The position numbers were made by a program, and so were the translations under genes. A stretch of DNA of 64,000 nucleotides from Paenibacillus catalpae. Lineage in GTDB: Bacteria > Bacillota > Bacilli > Paenibacillales > Paenibacillaceae. The stretch lies in the NCBI RefSeq assembly GCF_900112695.1, contig NZ_FOMT01000007.1, positions 1 through 64,000 of the forward strand, read 5' to 3'. The notes below the pieces were generated by a model. That model searched no databases, was not told the DNA's origin, and saw only the letters and a program-made list of their open reading frames with translations. Below, piece after piece: positions 59,741-64,000 of the stretch; position 1 is the stretch's first letter; the number at the start of each line of letters is the position of its first letter.

Positions 59741-60703
59741 TTATATGTGCGCGGCCGATTCGAGTGCTTTCTCCTGCGTCATTTTGGACAAACGGTAGGA
59801 GTATGTCTTCCAGAGTCCCTCTTCCAAACGTACTTTAGGTTCCCATTTCAATTGTTGGATCGCTTTGTGATTATCCAGACAGCTATGCATGATGTCCCCG
59901 GCACGGGCAGGACGGTATTCAACCCTTGTTTTCTGATCACAGCAATCTTGCAAGCTCGCTACGAGCGCATTGACACTCAGGGGATGCGCTGTGCCTACGT
60001 TTGCAATCACATTCTGTTCAGCAAGAATGGCAGCAATATTCGCATCGGCAATGTCCTCAACGTAGATAAAATCTCTGGTTTGCTCCCCATCTCCATAAAT
60101 GACAAGCTTTTGTCCACGGAGCAGACGATCAACGAAAATAGCAACTACGCCGCCCTCCCCATCACTAGCTTGGCGCGGTCCATACACATTTGCGTATCGC
60201 AAAATTCCGTATTCCAGTCCATATAATTTGGCGTACGTATATATGTACAGCTCTGGCACATATTTGGACACCCCGTAGCCGGACATCGGATGCTTCGGAT
60301 GAGCTTCGTTAATCAGAGCAGCTTCCGGCATTCCATAGATGGCAGCAGATGAAGCATAAACAAACTTGCGCACACCATACTTCACGGCCAGCTCAAGTAA
60401 ACGGATCGTAGACAAAATATTGGCTGAGGCATCTTCGAGCGGCTCATTAATGGAATACTGAACGTCTGTTTGCGCAGCCTGGTGTACAATAACATCCGGT
60501 CGTTCCTTAGCTAAAATTCCTTCCATCTCATGTGATCTGATATCGGTGTGATAGAAGCGAGCCCCGATTGGAATATTTTCGAATTCCCCTTTGGATAAAT
60601 TATCAACTACGATTGTTTCCCAGCCTTTCGAGAGACAACGTTCAACGATATGAGAACCAATAAAACCTGCACCGCCTGTAACCATTACTTTTTTGGGGTC
60701 CAT
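59741..60703 (-). CDS. NAD-dependent epimerase, GalE-like
   Basis: 320 aa from ATG 60703, with AAGGTGG 10 nt upstream; a longer frame to 60856 overlaps ugd and is discarded. Extended short-chain dehydrogenase: VMVTGGAGFIGSHIVERCL, HQAAQTDVQYSINEPLEDASANI, YASSAAIYG and YGVSKYVPELY (Tyr-x3-Lys). UDP-glucose or UDP-glucuronate 4-epimerase activity is likely. A single palindromic operator copy lies upstream (60764-60778). Confidence 0.88.
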   Translation of the reverse strand: MDPKKVMVTGGAGFIGSHIVERCLSKGWETIVVDNLSKGEFENIPIGARFYHTDIRSHEMEGILAKERPDVIVHQAAQTDVQYSINEPLEDASANILSTIRLLELAVKYGVRKFVYASSAAIYGMPEAALINEAHPKHPMSGYGVSKYVPELYIYTYAKLYGLEYGILRYANVYGPRQASDGEGGVVAIFVDRLLRGQKLVIYGDGEQTRDFIYVEDIADANIAAILAEQNVIANVGTAHPLSVNALVASLQDCCDQKTRVEYRPARAGDIMHSCLDNHKAIQQLKWEPKVRLEEGLWKTYSYRLSKMTQEKALESAAHI

Positions 60704-60763
60704 AGGATTCGATCCACCTTCCAAATTTTCTCTGATTCTTTTCCACGATTCTAACACCACAAC

Positions 60764-60778
60764 GATACAAAATGTATC
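60764..60778. promoter_or_regulatory. EPS operator, third site (between ugd and the epimerase)
   Basis: Perfect 15-bp palindrome GATACA-AAA-TGTATC one base outside the ugd stop codon. No good -35/-10 pair surrounds it, unlike the two promoter copies. Confidence 0.65.
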
Positions 60779-60779
60779 A

Positions 60780-62117
60780 TTAAAGGCGTGATAATACCGT
60801 CTGTTCGGCAGAAACAGCTGTCCGCCCAATGGAATGGTATTCAATACCATGCCCACTCATGCTTGCAAGCGAATAGCAATTTCGTCCGTCCACTACAATT
60901 GGACGCTTTAAGAGCTGACGCACTTGTTCTAAATCAAGCGTAATAAATTCTCTCCACTCTGTAAGAATTAAACATGCATCGCAGCCGGCAATCGTTTGAT
61001 AAACGCCTATGCCATAATTCACATCACTGCCGAACCATTTTCTCGCCTCAGACATGGCAACTGGATCGTACACCCGTACGCTCGCTCCTGCAGCAATCAA
61101 GGCAGGAATGAGTGCAAGTGACGGCGCATCGCGCAAATCGTCGGTATTGGGTTTAAACGACAACCCTAGCACAGCTATCGTTGTTCCTCGCAGATCACCC
61201 AATGCCTGAACCAATTTCTTGAGCAGCACATACTTCTGCTCTTCGTTGGTTTGAATAACCTCCTTCAACAGACCAAAATTATACCCCGCTTGATCAGCCA
61301 TCCAGTTCAATGCATGTGTATCCTTTGGAAAACATGATCCGCCATAGCCAATACCTGCTCGGAGGAACGCAGAACCGATACGGCTATCTGAACCGATTCC
61401 TTCAGCCACATCCTCCACATCTGCTCCATACCGCTCACATAAATTCGCAATTGCGTTAATAAACGAAATTTTAGTCGCTAAGAATGCATTCGCCGCATAT
61501 TTGATCATTTCGGCACTCTCGGGAGTGGTAAAATAGGTTTTCGTATTGAGCGGCTCAAAGCAATCTGCGACCAACTGTGCAGCTTCCGGACGAATCGCCC
61601 CCACAATGCATCGTTCCATCTTCATAAAATCAGCAACGGCAGAGCCTTCTCGTAAAAATTCAGGATTGGAAACGACATCAAACGGGATTTGCGGATTCTG
61701 CATATTCGCCCGGATCCAGCTGTCTACCATTCGTCCTGTACCAACCGGAACCGTGCTCTTTATTACAATCGTTTTGTATGCTGTCAAATGACGGCCAATA
61801 AATTCCGCTACTGATTGAATATAACCTAGATCCGCAGCACCTGTAGGAGCCATCGGCGTTCCAACAGCAATAAACAACAAATCCGATTGTTCGATAGCAG
61901 ACGCCATATCGGACGTAAACGACAACCGACCAGCAGCAACATTTTCTGCAACCATTGCTTCGAGTCCCGGCTCATAAATCGGAATTCGACCCTGCTGGAG
62001 CCACTCGATTTTGTCAGCATTAGTATCGCAGCATTGCACGCTATGGCCGATATGTGCCAAGCATGTGCCGTTTACAAGCCCTACATACCCCGTACCAATC
62101 ATGGCAATTGTTCTCAT
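60780..62117 (-). CDS. ugd: UDP-glucose 6-dehydrogenase
   Basis: 445 aa with GGAG 8 nt before ATG 62117. NAD-binding start AMIGTGYVGLVNGTCLA; the catalytic Cys is in GGSCFPKDTHAL; the middle domain has YAANAFLATKISFINAIANLCE and the C-terminal domain VLGLSFKPNTDDLRDAPSLALI. It oxidises UDP-glucose to UDP-glucuronate, the substrate of the neighbouring epimerases, so the polymer probably contains uronic acid. Confidence 0.96.
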   Translation of the reverse strand: MRTIAMIGTGYVGLVNGTCLAHIGHSVQCCDTNADKIEWLQQGRIPIYEPGLEAMVAENVAAGRLSFTSDMASAIEQSDLLFIAVGTPMAPTGAADLGYIQSVAEFIGRHLTAYKTIVIKSTVPVGTGRMVDSWIRANMQNPQIPFDVVSNPEFLREGSAVADFMKMERCIVGAIRPEAAQLVADCFEPLNTKTYFTTPESAEMIKYAANAFLATKISFINAIANLCERYGADVEDVAEGIGSDSRIGSAFLRAGIGYGGSCFPKDTHALNWMADQAGYNFGLLKEVIQTNEEQKYVLLKKLVQALGDLRGTTIAVLGLSFKPNTDDLRDAPSLALIPALIAAGASVRVYDPVAMSEARKWFGSDVNYGIGVYQTIAGCDACLILTEWREFITLDLEQVRQLLKRPIVVDGRNCYSLASMSGHGIEYHSIGRTAVSAEQTVLSRL

Positions 62118-62133
62118 GTTCCTGTCTCCTCTG

Positions 62134-63168
62134 TTAATCTCCGCTTATAGACTTCGTCAACTCGAGCCCCTTAACTTGATAAAACGCTTTATACCAGGAA
62201 ACGAATTTGCCTAATCCCGCATCCAATGGCGTTTCAGGCTTGAATCCAACCTGTTCCTCTAAAGACTTGGTGTCCGCATAGGTTACTTCGACGTCCCCAG
62301 GATGCATTGGGCGATATTCCATACGAGCTTTTTTTCCCAAATGCCGTTCAAGAAGATTAATCATCTCCATTAACTTGACAGGACTGTGATTGCCGATATT
62401 ATAAATACGGTAAGGAGCATTACTGCTTCCTGTCTGTCCATTCCAATTGCTGTCAGGCGCAGGTGGAAGTGGGATGAGATTGGCTATTGCCTGAACGACA
62501 TCATCCACATAAGTAAAATCACGCCACATTTCCCCATTATTAAATACGGTAATCGGCTTCTCTTCCAGAATATTTCGCGTAAACGAAAAGTAAGCCATAT
62601 CCGGTCGCCCCCATGGACCGTATACGGTAAAAAACCGCATCCCCGTCACTGGTAAACCATAAATATGACTATAAGCATGTGCCATCATCTCATTCATTTT
62701 TTTGGTGCTTGCATACAAACTAACCGGATGGTCGGTCATATCTTCCACAGAGAAAGGCACTTTCCGGTTGGCTCCGTAAACGGAACTTGACGATGCGTAA
62801 AGAAGATGGCCTATTTGATGAATTCGGCACATCTCCAATATGTTGAGGAAGCCTGTCACATTAGAGTCAATATAGGTTTGAGGATGCTCCAAACTATACC
62901 GAACTCCTGCTTGGGCAGCCAAATGAATAACGACTTGAAAGCGATGTTCTTCAAACAGCTGCTCAAGATCGGATCGATTTTCCAGAGACCCTTTTACAAA
63001 ATGAAATTGGTCACGCTCCAGCAAATGCTCCAGGCGAGCTTGTTTCAACTCCACGTCATAATAACTATTCAGGTTATCGAAACCAACAACGGTGTAACCC
63101 AGATCTAATAGCTTACTGGATACATGGAAGCCAATAAATCCAGCGGAGCCCGTTACCAAGATACGCAT
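62134..63168 (-). CDS. UDP-glucuronate 4-epimerase-like protein
   Basis: 344 aa. Extended SDR: ILVTGSAGFIGFHVSSKLL, HLAAQAGVRYSLEHPQTYIDSNVTGFLNILE, the catalytic Ser in YASSSSVYG and Tyr-x3-Lys in YASTKKMNE, then RFFTVYGPWGRPDMAYFSFTRNI, a block typical of UDP-glucuronate to UDP-galacturonate epimerases (CapI type). With ugd next to it this suggests a GalA precursor. First gene of the cluster, behind promoter P1. Confidence 0.92.
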   Translation of the reverse strand: MRILVTGSAGFIGFHVSSKLLDLGYTVVGFDNLNSYYDVELKQARLEHLLERDQFHFVKGSLENRSDLEQLFEEHRFQVVIHLAAQAGVRYSLEHPQTYIDSNVTGFLNILEMCRIHQIGHLLYASSSSVYGANRKVPFSVEDMTDHPVSLYASTKKMNEMMAHAYSHIYGLPVTGMRFFTVYGPWGRPDMAYFSFTRNILEEKPITVFNNGEMWRDFTYVDDVVQAIANLIPLPPAPDSNWNGQTGSSNAPYRIYNIGNHSPVKLMEMINLLERHLGKKARMEYRPMHPGDVEVTYADTKSLEEQVGFKPETPLDAGLGKFVSWYKAFYQVKGLELTKSISGD

Positions 63169-63202
63169 CTTTCATTCACGCTCCATTTTAGATTAAGAGA
63201 TA

Positions 63203-63217
63203 GATACAAATTGTATC
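63203..63217. promoter_or_regulatory. EPS operator, downstream copy at promoter P1
   Basis: Perfect palindrome GATACA-AAT-TGTATC, extending to 19 bp (TAGATACAAATTGTATCTA, 63201-63219). It lies in the 5' leader, 37 bp from the copy in the P1 spacer. Confidence 0.75.
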
Positions 63218-63232
63218 TAAAGTATATTTCTA

Positions 63233-63261
63233 AATTTAAGATACATTTTGTAACAAGTCAA
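63233..63261 (-). promoter_or_regulatory. EPS promoter P1 with palindromic operator in the spacer
   Basis: Minus strand: -35 TTGACT (63256-63261), spacer 17, -10 TAAATT (63233-63238). GTTACAAAATGTATC (63240-63254) occupies the spacer, placed exactly as at P2 (58540-58568). This is the main promoter of the EPS cluster, about 65 nt before the first start codon. Confidence 0.8.
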
Positions 63262-63614
63262 GATAAATTTCTATATAGCACATCTGTGTCTGTATCCATT
63301 ATCCATCACCTAGCGACCATTGATAATTGCACATTTTCAGCAAGCAAGATGAGTTTTTACATATGGCCCATACCAACTCTACTATTCTTTCATATGTTGT
63401 TTTAAAGTGAGTGTCATAGTGTCAATTGAATAGATTTTTGAATACCAAAACGCCGGCTGATTCTACTAGTCTCTGCATGACTACTCGGCACCGCCTTTTA
63501 TTTTTTTAACAAAGATAAGGATAAACATTAAGAAATAAACGGGCGACGAACACGCGGATTGTAGGTAGCGTACACCGCTTGTGTTTAGTTACGAGAGAAA
63601 AAGGAGATGATGGT

Positions 63615-64000
63615 ATGGCAAATGGGGATATGCTTAAATCGGTTTATGACACGAACAATAACGGTGTTGTAGATCAAGCAGCAAAACTACAGACCGCACG
63701 AACAATCAAGCTGACAGGAAGCGTTGCGGGTTCTGCAACTTTTGACGGTACAAAGGATATTACGATTACAACAACAGGCGGTGCAAGCCCGCTGGAGAAC
63801 TGGGTGAATGTAAAATCCTTTGGCGCTCTAGGCAACGGCACTAGTGACGATACAGCAAGAATTAATGCTGCAATCAACTCTCTGCCGGCTTCCGGTGGCA
63901 CGGTATACATCCCTGAGGGCACTTATATGATCAATACAGGAAACCCTTACAACCCGGTGACAAACGCAACGTGTATCTCACTAAAAAATAACATCACGAT
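63615..64000 (+). CDS. phage tail-fibre-like/pectate-lyase-superfamily protein, partial
   Basis: 128 codons to the right edge, open beyond it; ATG 63615 with AAGGAG 8 nt upstream. Residues about 12-55 (DTNNNGVVDQAAKLQTARTIKLTG... SATFDGTKDITITTT) are of the repeat type seen in phage tail fibres. Residues about 62-110 (WVNVKSFGALGNGTSDDTARINAAINSLPASGGTVYIPEG) are the start of a pectate_lyase_3 beta-helix. No signal peptide. It could be a tailspike-like depolymerase or a non-classically exported polymer-binding protein. Confidence 0.85.
   Translation, partial: MANGDMLKSVYDTNNNGVVDQAAKLQTARTIKLTGSVAGSATFDGTKDITITTTGGASPLENWVNVKSFGALGNGTSDDTARINAAINSLPASGGTVYIPEGTYMINTGNPYNPVTNATCISLKNNIT

Larger units (their letters stand above)
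63169..63614. other. divergent intergenic region between the EPS cluster and the tail-fibre-like gene
   Basis: About 446 nt. The left part carries EPS promoter P1 and two operators. The middle (63270-63500) is AT-rich with nothing recognised. The right part has a stem AACAC-GCGG / CCGC-TT-GTGTT (63549-63585) 17 nt before the ribosome site of the next gene. No coding region is seen. Confidence 0.6.

Overview
The window looks like a chromosomal segment of a Paenibacillus-type bacterium (Firmicutes, Paenibacillaceae). The basis is the 16S rRNA start, the Bacillus-style conserved blocks (ygxA/ygzB/perR beside an rRNA operon; ydcC-alr-ndoAI-ndoA), GatCAB, SLH-domain proteins, a YjcZ-type sporulation peptide and AGGAGG ribosome sites with many TTG/GTG starts. 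No species can be named from sequence alone. Most genes are on the minus strand.

Layout. 1-0.5 kb: start of a leftward rRNA operon with two tandem promoters. 0.5-14.2 kb: ygxA, ygzB, a cell-wall glycosidase, perR, an envelope-stress-like membrane protein, an MgtC protein, gatCAB, two PH-domain membrane proteins and an M24 peptidase. Two tandem arrays of hairpin repeats (3.7-3.9 kb and 14.3-14.6 kb) share one consensus. 14.6-20.6 kb: a compact Tad/Flp-type pilus operon (cpaB-like, cpaE-like, ATPase, two TadB/C proteins, four short membrane-anchored proteins), preceded by a promoter and a terminator-like leader. 20.9-24.3 kb: ndoA/ndoAI toxin-antitoxin, alr and a YdcC-like lipoprotein. 24.5-28.3 kb: two tandem secreted asparaginases, one S-layer anchored. 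28.7-45.9 kb: mixed housekeeping and signalling genes: a DedA protein behind an ECF-type promoter, pyruvate kinase, an AraC regulator, a GGDEF-EAL protein, a His-rich metal GTPase, diaminopimelate dehydrogenase, alkaline phosphatase behind a Pho-box-like region, an amino-acid ABC transporter, and xpt-pbuX behind a guanine riboswitch.

46.3-63.2 kb is a complete Wzx/Wzy-type exopolysaccharide cluster on the minus strand: uronate precursor enzymes, acyltransferase, chain-length regulator and tyrosine kinase, flippase, polymerase, initiating sugar transferase, glycosyltransferases, and accessory enzymes (beta-helix protein, YdcF, PaaK-like, deacetylase-like). The most interesting signal is a 15-bp palindrome, GATACA-N3-TGTATC and close variants, found five times in this cluster. 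At two promoters (before the first gene and before the chain-length gene) one copy fills the 17-bp spacer between -35 and -10 with identical geometry, and a second copy lies 37-39 bp downstream. This points to a dedicated, undescribed regulator of the cluster. Divergent from the cluster, the window ends in a protein that joins a phage tail-fibre-like start to a pectate-lyase-like fold.
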